NCBI GenBank assembly: GCA_963664085.2
Contig: CAXXLO010000002.1
Span: 4,836,001 to 4,900,000, forward strand
DNA length: 64,000 nt
From: Bin5 sp022821545
Lineage (GTDB): Bacteria; Chloroflexota; Anaerolineae; Caldilineales; Caldilineaceae
Reading direction: 5' to 3'
Under the pieces are notes generated by a model that was not told the origin of the DNA, made no database searches, and saw nothing but the letters and a program-made list of their open reading frames with translations. Positions 51,199 through 60,138 of the stretch are shown here, piece by piece (position 1 is the first letter of the stretch; every line of letters begins with the position of its first letter). Made by a program: the position numbers and the translations under genes.

Positions 51199-52138
51199 CC
51201 CAGGGATCCACGATTATCTGATTGTCGATAACTCTGGCCACTTCGGGCTTGCCGCTGGTCTCACGCTTCCAAAACCAGTAGCCGGGATTGTTGGATGCCC
51301 CCTTTGGCGTCATGGCGATGTGCCCGGCGATCCTCATCTGCACGGGTTCAAAATCCAACGCGGCTACGATTGCACGCGCGTCCCCGATGGCGCCCGCATG
51401 GACCGTTCCTCGCAGTCGCCCCCACACCAGCACATCGCCGCCGCTGATGACTTGCGCACCAGGGTTGACATCTCCCAATATGACGACTGTCCCTGCGTGA
51501 CGCACGGCCTGGCCGGAACGCAGATTGCCTCGGTAAATGTAGGGCGGAGGAGCCGAATCTGCGCTGTGCGCGTCTTCCCAAGGCGTGACCGCAGCCTGTT
51601 CACCTTCCGTCTCCGTCACGACCGGCTCTTCGGGCAGAGAGGTGAACGGCGGCGCGCGAAAGCTGTTTATGGGCGGCAGGCCGCCGTCTTCCCGCTGTGA
51701 GTCCGGGTTGAGCTTGCGAGACGCTTTGGACAAGAAGCGACCTCGGAGTGTTTCTTGCCCGCGTTCCAGTCTGACGACCGGCTGCGGCGCGTCTCCTTCC
51801 CAGACGACATCAAGACCCAGCTGCTTTGCAACCCGAAAAGAGTCGCTGTTGCCTGTATGCAGAGAGACCAATACGATGTTCTGTTCCTCCAAGACTTCGT
51901 TGACTTCCTGAAGATCATCTGCGCTAACATCCCTGTCGCCAATTGACAGTGACATGCGCTCGTCTCGAAAGAAACCGTCAGCCTGCGAAATATGACTGGC
52001 AAGAAAGTCAACGACCTCCGGCCATACGCCCTTGTCGTCCGCCACGTCGACTACGGTATAGCCGCCACGGCCTTTGATACGTACGTCCGGCCTGGCGGAC
52101 GACCTGCCTCGCGTCGGGGGAAAGCTGTGAGTACTCAT
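51185..52138 (-). CDS. minC: Septum site-determining protein MinC
   Basis: FtsZ-assembly inhibitor of the Min system; 317 aa, longer than the usual 220-240 because of a polar linker of about 100 residues between domains. The N-terminal domain (about 20-120) has ADGFFRDERMSLSIGDRDV; the C-terminal beta-helix domain has YRGNLRSGQAVRHAGTVVIL, GAQVISGGDVLVWGRLRGTV and HAGAIGDARAIVAALDFEPV, the standard MinC_C pattern. The start at 52138 (MSTHSF) has AAGGAACG upstream. It lies 123 nt after mrdA, the widest gap in the cluster. Confidence 0.93.
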   Translation of the reverse strand: MSTHSFPPTRGRSSARPDVRIKGRGGYTVVDVADDKGVWPEVVDFLASHISQADGFFRDERMSLSIGDRDVSADDLQEVNEVLEEQNIVLVSLHTGNSDSFRVAKQLGLDVVWEGDAPQPVVRLERGQETLRGRFLSKASRKLNPDSQREDGGLPPINSFRAPPFTSLPEEPVVTETEGEQAAVTPWEDAHSADSAPPPYIYRGNLRSGQAVRHAGTVVILGDVNPGAQVISGGDVLVWGRLRGTVHAGAIGDARAIVAALDFEPVQMRIAGHIAMTPKGASNNPGYWFWKRETSGKPEVARVIDNQIIVDPWDANR

Positions 52139-52261
52139 TCGTTCCTTGCAGGCATTACTTGATAAGCGGTCGCGGGGAACAATATAAACCAAATGGCGGA
52201 AACTGAAAACTGATGCTGGAAGTCGCGGGACACAGAGACAGTGTCAAGATCGGCGGTTGAG

Positions 52262-54412
52262 CTATTGACGCAATTCATGAAACCAGGCGTGCAGCGTCTC
52301 TTGAGCGACTGGGATGGCCACGGTTGAACCCTCACCTCCTGAGTAAACAAAGACTGTGACAACGATTTCAGGGTCTTCGTAGGGAGCGTAGGCGGTGTAC
52401 CAGGCGTGGAACGGGAGATTCCCTTCATGATCCCGGTCGGTACAGTCCTGGATCTCCGGGTCATAGGCACAAAATTCTGCCGTGCCCGTCTTGCCGGCGA
52501 CAGTAATTCCTTCTACGCGACTATCACGGGAGGTCCCGAAGTTTCCGTTGACTGCATGCCACATCCCTTTCTGTACAAAGGCAAGCAGGCCTGGGTCAAC
52601 CGGCAGCCGCTCCTTCAGTTCCGGTTCGTATTGCCACTGCACATTGTTTTGCGTATCTACCTTTTCCTGCACAAACTGCGGTTTGACCAGATGGCCTCCG
52701 TTGGCAACTACGGCCGTGCTGACCAGTACCTGCATCGGCGTGCCCAATACGTCGCCCTGACCGATGGACATATTGTAGCTGTCACCGGTTGTCCACGATT
52801 CAGCTTTCGTAAGCCTCTTCCACTGTTCGTCCGGAACGATGGCCTTGACTTCTCCTGGCAGGTCGACTCCAGTGAGGTCCCCATAGCCATAAAGCCGCAT
52901 CCATTTGGCTAGACGTTCGCTCCCGAGCCCCACCATGAAGTCCGGGTATCCGCCTCCCAGATAATAGAAGAAAATGTCATTGGAAAGGCCGAGCCCCTCG
53001 ACAATCGTCATGGAGCCATGCAAAATGTTGAGCTTATGGTTCCAGCTTACGAATTCCTGGGCTTGTGTGGGATCGTCGGGGAAAAAGTAGTTTGGAAGGT
53101 AAATTGGCCCTCGATCCACGAGTGTCGTATACGGTGTAATTACGTTTTCTGCGAGAGCAGCTGTGGCTGAGACAAGCTTGAAGGTTGAGCCGGGAGGGTA
53201 AAGTCCACCGACAGCATAGTTGTAGAGTGGACGCCGCGTGTCATCTTCCACTTCCAGTGCCTGGTATTCCTCACCCAGCCCTTCGGAGAAGATATTGTTG
53301 TCATAGCTGGGCAGACTGACCAGGCCCAACATCGCCCCGTTGCGCGGGTCCATTGCCAGTGCAACCCCGTGCGGCGCGCCTGTTTCTTCAAGTTGACGCG
53401 CAAGGGCATTGTGCATTACTTCCTGCAAACGAATGTCCAGGCTCAAATTCAGATTGAGACCGGGTTCGGGCTCCCGGACGATGTTGACAGTACGGCTTTC
53501 CCGGCCCAGAATGTCCACTTCGACGAGCCGTTTGCCCGGCAGGCCGCGCAGAGAGTCCTGGTACTCATACTCCAATCCGTTCAGGCCGACCGGTTCATTC
53601 GGGTCTTCATACCCCCTGTCCTTGTACTTGTCGGCAGCCAGCTTGGGGATCGGCCCCAGAAAACCCAACACGTGGCCTGCCAGTTCGCGGTAGGGATACT
53701 CCCGCACAGGTTTCTGCAGCACATGGACGCCGCGCAGCTGGTATGTTTCCTCAGCCACCTGAAACGCCTGATCGCGATCTACAAGCTCCAGAACTGAAAT
53801 CGGCCTGAAGGAGCTGCCCTGTGTTCCGAGAGCTACGGCACGCTCCAGAAGAGCCAATAGTCCGCCGATTGGGAGCGGCTCGGAGAGATCCGGAATCAGT
53901 GTCGGTACTTCCTTGATGACTTCATTTCCCTCTTCGTCCAGTCTAATGACTTCCAGGTCAACGAGGCGGAAAGAAAGGCTGAATCCCGCGGACTCGACCG
54001 TATTCCTAAAGTCTTCACGGCCCAAGTGCAGAAACATCACTTCGGCAATGCGTATCGCCATCTCGGGATCGGTATGTGCCTCCAGAACGGCCAACAGCCT
54101 TTCGAGCGCGATACGCCGTTCATCGACTTCCGTACTGAGGTCATCATAAGGCAGGTCGGCCGGAATGAAGGCTATAACAAAGCTGGGGCGGTTGCGCGCA
54201 AGGATCTCACCGTTTCGATCGTAGATGACGCCGCGCGGCGCGTAGGTATCGATCTCTCTCAGTCTATTGATGGCTGCCTGTTCCTGAAATGAAGCGCCGC
54301 TAACGATCTGCAGCGAATACAGTCGAAAACAGAAGGCAAGAAAGGTCGCCGCCAGCGTCAGGCGAACTAATATGGAAGTTGCTGTCGCGGTGCGAGTTGC
54401 GCGTTCGTCCAT
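52262..54412 (-). CDS. mrdA: Penicillin-binding protein 2 (elongasome transpeptidase)
   Basis: Monofunctional class B transpeptidase that cross-links peptidoglycan during elongation, 716 aa. One N-terminal membrane anchor (about 15-35), the pedestal domain opening with REIDTYAPRGVIYDRNGEILA, then the transpeptidase domain with the nucleophile in YPPGSTFKL (S near 407), the SxN motif in GDSYNMSIGQG and the KTGTAE box. It is placed between mreD and minC, and its partner RodA is encoded at the end of the cluster. Confidence 0.95.
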   Translation of the reverse strand: MDERATRTATATSILVRLTLAATFLAFCFRLYSLQIVSGASFQEQAAINRLREIDTYAPRGVIYDRNGEILARNRPSFVIAFIPADLPYDDLSTEVDERRIALERLLAVLEAHTDPEMAIRIAEVMFLHLGREDFRNTVESAGFSLSFRLVDLEVIRLDEEGNEVIKEVPTLIPDLSEPLPIGGLLALLERAVALGTQGSSFRPISVLELVDRDQAFQVAEETYQLRGVHVLQKPVREYPYRELAGHVLGFLGPIPKLAADKYKDRGYEDPNEPVGLNGLEYEYQDSLRGLPGKRLVEVDILGRESRTVNIVREPEPGLNLNLSLDIRLQEVMHNALARQLEETGAPHGVALAMDPRNGAMLGLVSLPSYDNNIFSEGLGEEYQALEVEDDTRRPLYNYAVGGLYPPGSTFKLVSATAALAENVITPYTTLVDRGPIYLPNYFFPDDPTQAQEFVSWNHKLNILHGSMTIVEGLGLSNDIFFYYLGGGYPDFMVGLGSERLAKWMRLYGYGDLTGVDLPGEVKAIVPDEQWKRLTKAESWTTGDSYNMSIGQGDVLGTPMQVLVSTAVVANGGHLVKPQFVQEKVDTQNNVQWQYEPELKERLPVDPGLLAFVQKGMWHAVNGNFGTSRDSRVEGITVAGKTGTAEFCAYDPEIQDCTDRDHEGNLPFHAWYTAYAPYEDPEIVVTVFVYSGGEGSTVAIPVAQETLHAWFHELRQ

Positions 54413-54466
54413 GGGAGCCTATGCCAGTTTAACTTTTCCAGGCTGGCGGTAACCGAATTTCGGGAA

Positions 54467-55021
54467 CTACGGATAGTTCGCCTTCTCAGGCATACGATTC
54501 AAGACAGGCGTCGCCAGGAACATCACGGCGCCATTGTATAGCGTGGCTGGGACAATCAGATTGGCCGCCAGTGGACCGAGAGGGAACCGGTAGCCGACGC
54601 CGGCCAGGACGGCCAGATAGATCAGCGAAAAGACGAGACTGCCCGACAGCGCCGCGACCAATGGTACGAAGGAGTTGCGGCGAAAAATAGTGTTGTGGCC
54701 GATTCCGGTCATCAAGGAGGTTGCCATCAGGGCCAAACTGGATGCGCCGATTGCCCCACCGCTCAATAGATCCATCCACAGCCCACCAACGAACCCCCAC
54801 ATTACTGCACCCCGTCCGCCCGCAATGAGTGACCTGGCAATTACCAGTAACAGGATCAGATCCGGGTAGACTCCCTTGACTTCCAATTTGGGGACAACGA
54901 CGACCTGAAAAACGGCCGCTGCGCCTAGTATAGGGACGATCAGCCAGGAGCCGCCCAAGCTGGATGAGGAGAACGAAGAAGAGAATCCACTGGGCCCGAG
55001 ACGCTGCCCTTCACTCGTCAC
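54467..55021 (-). CDS. mreD: Rod shape-determining protein MreD
   Basis: Small integral membrane protein of the elongasome, 184 aa, about five helices. The family pattern is seen in VKGVYPDLILLLVIARSL, GFVGGLWMDLLSGGAIGASS and the C-terminal LIVPATLYNGAVMFLATPVL. The start is taken as GTG at 55021, with AGGAGAGA upstream and an 11-nt overlap with mreC; the frame is open further upstream but without a ribosome site. Confidence 0.9.
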   Translation of the reverse strand: MTSEGQRLGPSGFSSSFSSSSLGGSWLIVPILGAAAVFQVVVVPKLEVKGVYPDLILLLVIARSLIAGGRGAVMWGFVGGLWMDLLSGGAIGASSLALMATSLMTGIGHNTIFRRNSFVPLVAALSGSLVFSLIYLAVLAGVGYRFPLGPLAANLIVPATLYNGAVMFLATPVLNRMPEKANYP

Positions 55022-55913
55022 TTGTCTCTCCTTGCGGCTCCGGCAGTCTGTCCAGCAGGGGGACATACTCAGAGGGGTCGAAGTTCGTAACGACCATCAC
55101 CTCTTCGAGCTGGCCAAAGTTCACTGTCGGCCTTACCACTGCCTCCTGAAAGACGTTTTCGTCCCGCTGCCAAACCTCAACAACCTGTCCTATATGAATC
55201 CCTTTGGGGAATTTGCCGCCCATTCCAGAGGTAAGAACCACCTCCCCGACTCCGACTTCCGTGCCCTGGGGCAGAAATCCGATAACCGGATGGGACCCGG
55301 GCTCACCACTGATCACTCCGGTCAAACGGCTCGCCTGCAAAATGGCGTTGACTGTGCTGGTCGGATCGGTGAGAAGCAACACCTTAGAGGTTGTTGCCGT
55401 AACGTCGCTGATGCGGCCCACCAGGCCCTGTTCATTCACCACCGGCATCCCAACTCTGATGCCGTGCCGGGAGCCGAGATCGATCATTGCCACGTTCAGG
55501 AAGTTGGTGGCGTTCTGCCCGATTGCCCTGGCGATTATCTGCCCACCCAGTAGTTCGAAGCTGGGCCTGGTTTCGGCGAATCCCAGGAGTTCCCGCAAGC
55601 GTTGATTTTCGCGCTCCACTTCCTGCAAACGCAGATTCTCAACGCTCAGGCTTTGAACGATTCGTTCTAATTCAGTTAACCGCCGTTGGAGAGAGCGAAA
55701 GTTGCGCAGATCTGTCAGGGACCTGGAAAGGCGGTTGGTCAAAGTCGACAACCCGGACTGGCCCGGCGCGGTTACCATCGTGACCAGTCCTTCCACTGTC
55801 CCCAGGCGGCCGGTCTGCTGCAAAGCCAACAGCAACACGGCCGTCAGAGTGAGGATAACAAGTTTGAGCCCAAAGTTGACACTGCCCCAGCCGCGTTGAT
55901 CACTGTTACGCAT
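55011..55913 (-). CDS. mreC: Rod shape-determining protein MreC
   Basis: Membrane-anchored elongasome scaffold, 300 aa. One membrane segment (about 13-30), a coiled coil (about 65-110, LRNFRSLQRRLTELERIV onward), then the two beta domains with ARAIGQNATNFLNVAMIDLGS (key residues N, D, G), GMPVVNEQGLVGRISDV and VVLTSGMGGKFPKGIHIGQV. It lies 59 nt after mreB and overlaps mreD. Confidence 0.94.
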   Translation of the reverse strand: MRNSDQRGWGSVNFGLKLVILTLTAVLLLALQQTGRLGTVEGLVTMVTAPGQSGLSTLTNRLSRSLTDLRNFRSLQRRLTELERIVQSLSVENLRLQEVERENQRLRELLGFAETRPSFELLGGQIIARAIGQNATNFLNVAMIDLGSRHGIRVGMPVVNEQGLVGRISDVTATTSKVLLLTDPTSTVNAILQASRLTGVISGEPGSHPVIGFLPQGTEVGVGEVVLTSGMGGKFPKGIHIGQVVEVWQRDENVFQEAVVRPTVNFGQLEEVMVVTNFDPSEYVPLLDRLPEPQGETSDE

Positions 55914-55972
55914 AGGCGTTTCGATGCAAATCTAAATGGGGGCACACTGGACTTGCCTACACGAGCCGGGAA

Positions 55973-57043
55973 TTATCGAATCGTGCTCTTACGCTGCATT
56001 GTTGTCAGTGTTTCGGCGTAGTGCTCCGGTTTCTCCAGGATCATGCCCGTCCCCAGCACCACCGAGGAGAGCGGATTGTCGGCAACATAGACATGCATGC
56101 GGTTTTCATCCTGAATGCGCTGTGCCAACCCCTGCAAAAGAGCGCCCCCGCCTGCCAGTACGATCCCGTGCTCCATCAGGTCTGCCACGAGCTCGGGCGG
56201 CGTTTCATCCAAGGTATCTTTGACCGCATCAACGATAACTTCCACAGAGCCGGTCAGCGCCTCCCTGATTTCCACTGAACTGATCTCAATGGCCTCGGGC
56301 AGACCCGTGATCAGATTACGTCCTCTGATGATCATGGTCCGTTCGTGCTCAAGGGGGTAGGCTGATCCCACCTCGATCTTGACTCGCTCGGCCATACGTT
56401 CGCCGATCAAGAGATTGTACTTTTGGCGGCTGTAATTGATGATATCTTCGTTCATCTCGTCACCGGCAACCCGGATCGAACGTGAAACGACGATTCCGCC
56501 CATGGAAATCACCGCCACTTCGGTGGTTCCACCGCCGATGTCTACAATCATCGAGCCAACGGATTCCGTAACCGGCAGCCCCGCGCCAATTGCAGCCGCC
56601 ATCGGCTCTTCGACCAAGCCCGCTTCCCTCGCGCCGGCGCTGACTGTCGCATCTCGTACAGCGCGCTTTTCCACTTCGGTCACGCCGGAAGGGATGCCGA
56701 TCACTACGCGAGGGCGAGCCGTACCAAAGGCCCGGTTGCCGTGAACCTTGCCGATGAATGCATGGATCATTTCTTCGGTCATCTTGAAATCGGAGATGAC
56801 GCCGTCCTGCAGAGGGCGCACGGCCACGATATGCGATGGCGTGCGGCCAACCATTTCCTTTGCCTCTTGCCCGATTGCCTTGACCGAACTGCGGCGCTTC
56901 GACGACTTGTCGATCGCAACCACCGACGGTTCGTCAATGATAACCCCTCGGCCTTTCACATGTACCAGGGTATTTGCAGTGCCCAGGTCTATACCAATAT
57001 CGAGTGAAAAAAGACCCAACAGCCAGTCTAACGGGTTTGCCAC
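55973..57043 (-). CDS. mreB: Rod shape-determining protein MreB
   Basis: Bacterial actin that guides the elongasome, 356 aa. An amphipathic N-terminal membrane helix (NPLDWLLGLFS) precedes the ATP-binding phosphate loops DIGIDLGTANTLVHV and IVDIGGGTTEVAVIS; further family blocks are RPRVVIGIPSGVTEVEKRAV and EPMAAAIGAGLPV. First gene of the cluster, diverging from tilS across a 218-nt region with promoters in both directions. Confidence 0.97.
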   Translation of the reverse strand: MANPLDWLLGLFSLDIGIDLGTANTLVHVKGRGVIIDEPSVVAIDKSSKRRSSVKAIGQEAKEMVGRTPSHIVAVRPLQDGVISDFKMTEEMIHAFIGKVHGNRAFGTARPRVVIGIPSGVTEVEKRAVRDATVSAGAREAGLVEEPMAAAIGAGLPVTESVGSMIVDIGGGTTEVAVISMGGIVVSRSIRVAGDEMNEDIINYSRQKYNLLIGERMAERVKIEVGSAYPLEHERTMIIRGRNLITGLPEAIEISSVEIREALTGSVEVIVDAVKDTLDETPPELVADLMEHGIVLAGGGALLQGLAQRIQDENRMHVYVADNPLSSVVLGTGMILEKPEHYAETLTTMQRKSTIR

Positions 57044-57131
57044 TCCGGGGAGATCTCCATTTCTTGCAGGGACGAATCAACAGTGTGCGGCCGGACCGCC
57101 CACTGTTTTTTGAAGTACCTTTAACGATTCA

Positions 57132-57160
57132 AGTATACCATAGGCACAATTGACACAAAA
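57132..57160 (-). promoter_or_regulatory. Candidate mreB promoter, extended -10
   Basis: Minus strand TATACT (57132-57137) preceded by TGG; the segment at the -35 distance (57155-57160, TTTTGT with 17-nt spacing) matches consensus poorly. It would give a leader of about 80 nt. Confidence 0.4.
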
Positions 57161-57201
57161 TACAAATGCCATGACTATAGTTCCAATTTCGTGGGTCCAT
57201 C

Positions 57202-57231
57202 TTGCGAATGATCGGCGCAATCAGCTATCCT
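57202..57231 (+). promoter_or_regulatory. Candidate promoter of the tilS leader ORF and tilS
   Basis: TTGCGA (57202-57207), 18-nt spacer, TATCCT (57226-57231). The expected start near 57238 leaves about 24 nt before the leader ORF and includes its AAGGAG ribosome site at 57248-57253. Confidence 0.4.
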
Positions 57232-57261
57232 GTTGTTGTGGAACCGCAAGGAGCAGAGAGC

Positions 57262-57333
57262 ATGAAACGTCCTGATGTACCGTTTCCCATTTTTCGGAAA
57301 AGTACTATGGGCGATATCGAAGAGGAGAGTTAA
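57262..57333 (+). CDS. Small ORF upstream of tilS, possible leader peptide
   Basis: A 23-codon ORF, MKRPDVPFPIFRK then STMGDIEEES, with a strong AAGGAG ribosome site 8 nt before its ATG. Its TAA ends 4 nt before a TTG that can start tilS, and its last codons (GAAGAGGAGAGT) provide the ribosome site for that start. The layout fits translational coupling of tilS to a leader peptide. No similarity is recognised, and it could be fortuitous. Confidence 0.4.
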   Translation: MKRPDVPFPIFRKSTMGDIEEES

Positions 57334-57337
57334 TCTT

Positions 57338-59044
57338 TTGCTTCAAACGCGGCCTTTTTCCGGTCCTCGGGAAGGTGATGAGCGGTCCGGCATTTGTCAG
57401 ACCCAGACCGGTCGCGCCGCGCCTTCGGATAACGACCAGCGATTGACGGATCTGGTCCGTCAGACGCGGAAAAGAGAGGGGCTCTTTGCTCCACCAACGA
57501 AGTGCGGCGGCCGTCCCGCAACGGTCGTCGTCGCAGTCAGCGGCGGTGGAGATAGCATGGCCCTTCTGCACTTGCTCACGCGCATGCGCGATGATTGGAC
57601 TCTCAATCTGGTCGCCGCCCATCTCGATCACAGTATTCGACCGGACTCCCGCGCAGACGCTTCCTTTGTGGCCGAGATGGCCAAACACTGGAACGTGCCC
57701 TTCGAGACGGACAGATTGCCTCCGCAAACGCTGACCGGAACAGGAAATCTGGAGGCGAGCGCCCGCCTCTGGCGCTATCAGTTTCTGGCCCAGGTTGCCG
57801 GCGAGTATCAGGTAGATGGCTGTGTGGTGGATGTAGCGGTGGCCCATACTGCAAATGATCAGGCTGAAACTGTGCTGATGAACCTGATTCGAGGCAGCGG
57901 CATGCACGGGCTGGCCGGGATGCGGGCTGTGACGCCGCTGCTCCTTCAGAACCGTCCCGTTCCCGGCGTGCGCGTTGTGCGGCCACTGTTGGGCGTTTCG
58001 CGTTCAGAGATCATGCGATATCTCAAGGCGCATGATATCCCGTGGCGCGAGGACCCATCCAATAAGGACCTTACGTTCGTACGCAATCGAATTCGGCATG
58101 AGGTTTTGCCCTATCTGAAAAAGATAAACCCGCAGATCGTCGCTTCGCTCTGCCGAACGGCTTCGATAATGGGCGCTGAGGCGGAACGATCAGAGCGATA
58201 CACACAGCAGGCTCTGGCCGCGACACGGTTGGGAAACGATGGCGAGGGCACGAGTTTTTCAGGTCAGGCTTCGCCGGCAACGCCTGGAGGAGCGCCGCCT
58301 GAGGCGCATTCCCGGCAGGTTTTCGACCTTCTTGCCTTTCGCGATCTGAGCGCGGCCGACCAGCGCGAGTCGTTGCGTGCAGCCCTGCGGGAGCTGGGGC
58401 GCCCCCTGACAGGACTCAGCTTCGATGCCGTAGAACGTCTTCGCCTGGCACTCTGTGATGAAGACGGCACGGGAGGCCCTTACAGCTGGTTTGCCGACGT
58501 AATGCTGACCCGCATCCAAGACGCATTCAGTCTGCACCATCGGGACACTACGCCCTTTGCGCCGGAGCATCCTTATCTGGATCAGACCTGGCGGGCGAAC
58601 TTTTCGGCAGTTGAGCTGACGGTTGCCGGGGAGATCGCTGTAGACCGCTGGACGCTACGTTGCGCGGAAGTGGACAGACAGGAACTGCCTTTCGAATGGG
58701 CAGCGAAGACGACAGACAGTTCTGAACCGCGACCGGGGCCGGGAGCGCACAGACTCTCAAGGTGGGAAGCGTACATTGACGCCGACACGGTTCGGCAGCT
58801 CGGACTCGGTACGCCGCGTGCGGGCCTGCGATTTGAGCCCCTCGGGCTGGATGGACATGGCAAGCCACTGGCCGACTACCTCACAGATCGCAAAGTGCCG
58901 CGCTTCCTGCGCGCCGGTTGGCCCATTCTCTTCGATGGAGAGCGAGTCGTATGGGTGGGAGGACACCAGATCGCTCACAGCGTACGCATTACGCCCCGCA
59001 GCCACAGGGTCTTTCATCTCTACTGGGAGCCAACTTTCCGATGA
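57338..59044 (+). CDS. tilS: tRNA(Ile)-lysidine synthetase TilS
   Basis: Essential ATP-dependent enzyme that turns C34 of the CAU-anticodon tRNA-Ile into lysidine; 568 aa with the TTG start at 57338, or 589 aa from an ATG at 57275 that has no ribosome site. The PP-loop is VVVAVSGGGDSMALLHL, followed by HLDHSIRPDSRAD and HTANDQAETVLMNLIRGSG, and RNRIRHEVLPYLKKINP. The long C-terminal part (from about 350) contains the TilS C-terminal substrate-binding domain ending in DYLTDRKVPRFLRAGWP. An N-terminal extension of about 60 residues before the PP-loop is longer than usual. Its stop overlaps a possible ATG of the next small gene. Confidence 0.94.
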   Translation: MLQTRPFSGPREGDERSGICQTQTGRAAPSDNDQRLTDLVRQTRKREGLFAPPTKCGGRPATVVVAVSGGGDSMALLHLLTRMRDDWTLNLVAAHLDHSIRPDSRADASFVAEMAKHWNVPFETDRLPPQTLTGTGNLEASARLWRYQFLAQVAGEYQVDGCVVDVAVAHTANDQAETVLMNLIRGSGMHGLAGMRAVTPLLLQNRPVPGVRVVRPLLGVSRSEIMRYLKAHDIPWREDPSNKDLTFVRNRIRHEVLPYLKKINPQIVASLCRTASIMGAEAERSERYTQQALAATRLGNDGEGTSFSGQASPATPGGAPPEAHSRQVFDLLAFRDLSAADQRESLRAALRELGRPLTGLSFDAVERLRLALCDEDGTGGPYSWFADVMLTRIQDAFSLHHRDTTPFAPEHPYLDQTWRANFSAVELTVAGEIAVDRWTLRCAEVDRQELPFEWAAKTTDSSEPRPGPGAHRLSRWEAYIDADTVRQLGLGTPRAGLRFEPLGLDGHGKPLADYLTDRKVPRFLRAGWPILFDGERVVWVGGHQIAHSVRITPRSHRVFHLYWEPTFR

Positions 59045-59091
59045 GCGTGCGTCCGCTTGTACTTTGGGTGACCCGCCAGGAGGAAACTGTG

Positions 59092-59286
59092 ATGCGCTTC
59101 ACGCGGCGCGATTCGGACCTTGCCACCGGCGTATTGACAGACCCTGGCGGCACGGTCCCTTTTTCTTTCGATCGCCTGACCCGCCGTCTGAGCCTGCCGG
59201 ACGGTGACATTTATCTGGACGAATATGGTTGGGAAGTGGATGAGAAAGGACAGATCGTCTTTCGGTCCCGTCATACCGACGAATAG
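59092..59286 (+). CDS. Small conserved-looking protein of unknown function
   Basis: A 64-aa protein (MRFTRRDSDLATGVLTD onward, ending VFRSRHTDE), rich in charged residues, without membrane segments or cysteines. The ATG at 59092 has GGAGG 8 nt upstream; an in-frame ATG at 59041 overlapping the tilS stop (ATGA) would make it 81 aa. It sits between tilS and the Nudix gene in the same direction with small gaps, which supports a real gene. I do not recognise the family. Confidence 0.6.
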   Translation: MRFTRRDSDLATGVLTDPGGTVPFSFDRLTRRLSLPDGDIYLDEYGWEVDEKGQIVFRSRHTDE

Positions 59287-59322
59287 TTTCGCTGGCCCCA
59301 AGCCGCGAGAAACTGGAGCGTT

Positions 59323-59982
59323 GTGACCGCTTCATTGAACGGTTTCTTCGACTGTCTGCAGAAAAATCTGGCCGCTACCCTCCCGGGCCGCCCGGCCCAG
59401 GCACTGATGGCGCCGCAGCCGCGCCCGGGGTGGCATCCCGACGACCGACCGGAAACGCCGGCTCGCCAGAGCGGCGTTCTCGTCCTGTTTTACTGTCTCC
59501 GGGGGCAGTTGCACGTGCCCTTGATTCTGCGACCTACTTACGACGGCGCTCACAGCGGACAGGTCGCGTTTCCCGGAGGCGGTTGCGAAGAAGGAGATAA
59601 GAACCTGTCCGAGACGGCGCTGCGGGAGGCCAACGAGGAACTGGGAATCGAGCCAAGCAGCGTTCAGATCCTCGGCACGCTCACCGATCTCTACATTCGA
59701 CCCAGCAATTTCGAAGTCTATCCGACCGTGGGACGCCTGCACGCCGAACCGGTATTTCGACCCAATCCCAGCGAAGTTGCCCAGCTGCTTGAAGTGCCAC
59801 TGGCAGCTCTGCTCGACCCCGCCCACCAGCGGCGAGAGGAGTGGCAGCTGGCCGATCGAACCGCATTAGTGCCTCATTTTGCCATTTTCAATCAGACAAT
59901 ATGGGGAGCGACGGCGATGATACTCAGTGAGCTACTCGCTGTAGTGCGCATATGCCAGCCGGAAGAGGGCAGATTTGGGTAG
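59323..59982 (+). CDS. Nudix hydrolase, CoA pyrophosphatase type
   Basis: A 219-aa Nudix enzyme. It has the CoA-pyrophosphatase upstream signature (LILRPTYDG then SGQVAFPGGG) and the Nudix helix ETALREANEELGI with the metal-binding Glu residues. The first part of the box reads GGCEEGDKNLS, with EEGD replacing the usual spacing Glu as in the YeaB/NUDT7 branch. Likely cleaves CoA or its oxidised and acyl forms to phosphopantetheines and 3',5'-ADP. The start is GTG at 59323 with GGAG upstream. Confidence 0.9.
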   Translation: MTASLNGFFDCLQKNLAATLPGRPAQALMAPQPRPGWHPDDRPETPARQSGVLVLFYCLRGQLHVPLILRPTYDGAHSGQVAFPGGGCEEGDKNLSETALREANEELGIEPSSVQILGTLTDLYIRPSNFEVYPTVGRLHAEPVFRPNPSEVAQLLEVPLAALLDPAHQRREEWQLADRTALVPHFAIFNQTIWGATAMILSELLAVVRICQPEEGRFG

Positions 59983-60138
59983 CCTCTACGGCGAATGATA
60001 CGATCCTGACCCATTCGGAGCCGGCTGGTCGGCCTCCAGCGCAGGCGCCGGCTGTCCGGCAACAGTCCTTTGTCCAGTGTCCGGACAGCACAACGGCAGA
60101 TGTGGCGCCAGGCTGAAAGCCCAACAGGAGTCGCTGTG

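Noticed and set aside
57150..57181. TTGACA followed by TATAGT as a tilS promoter
   Set aside because: The spacing is 20 nt, too long for a normal sigma-70 promoter; a better-spaced pair lies at 57202-57231.
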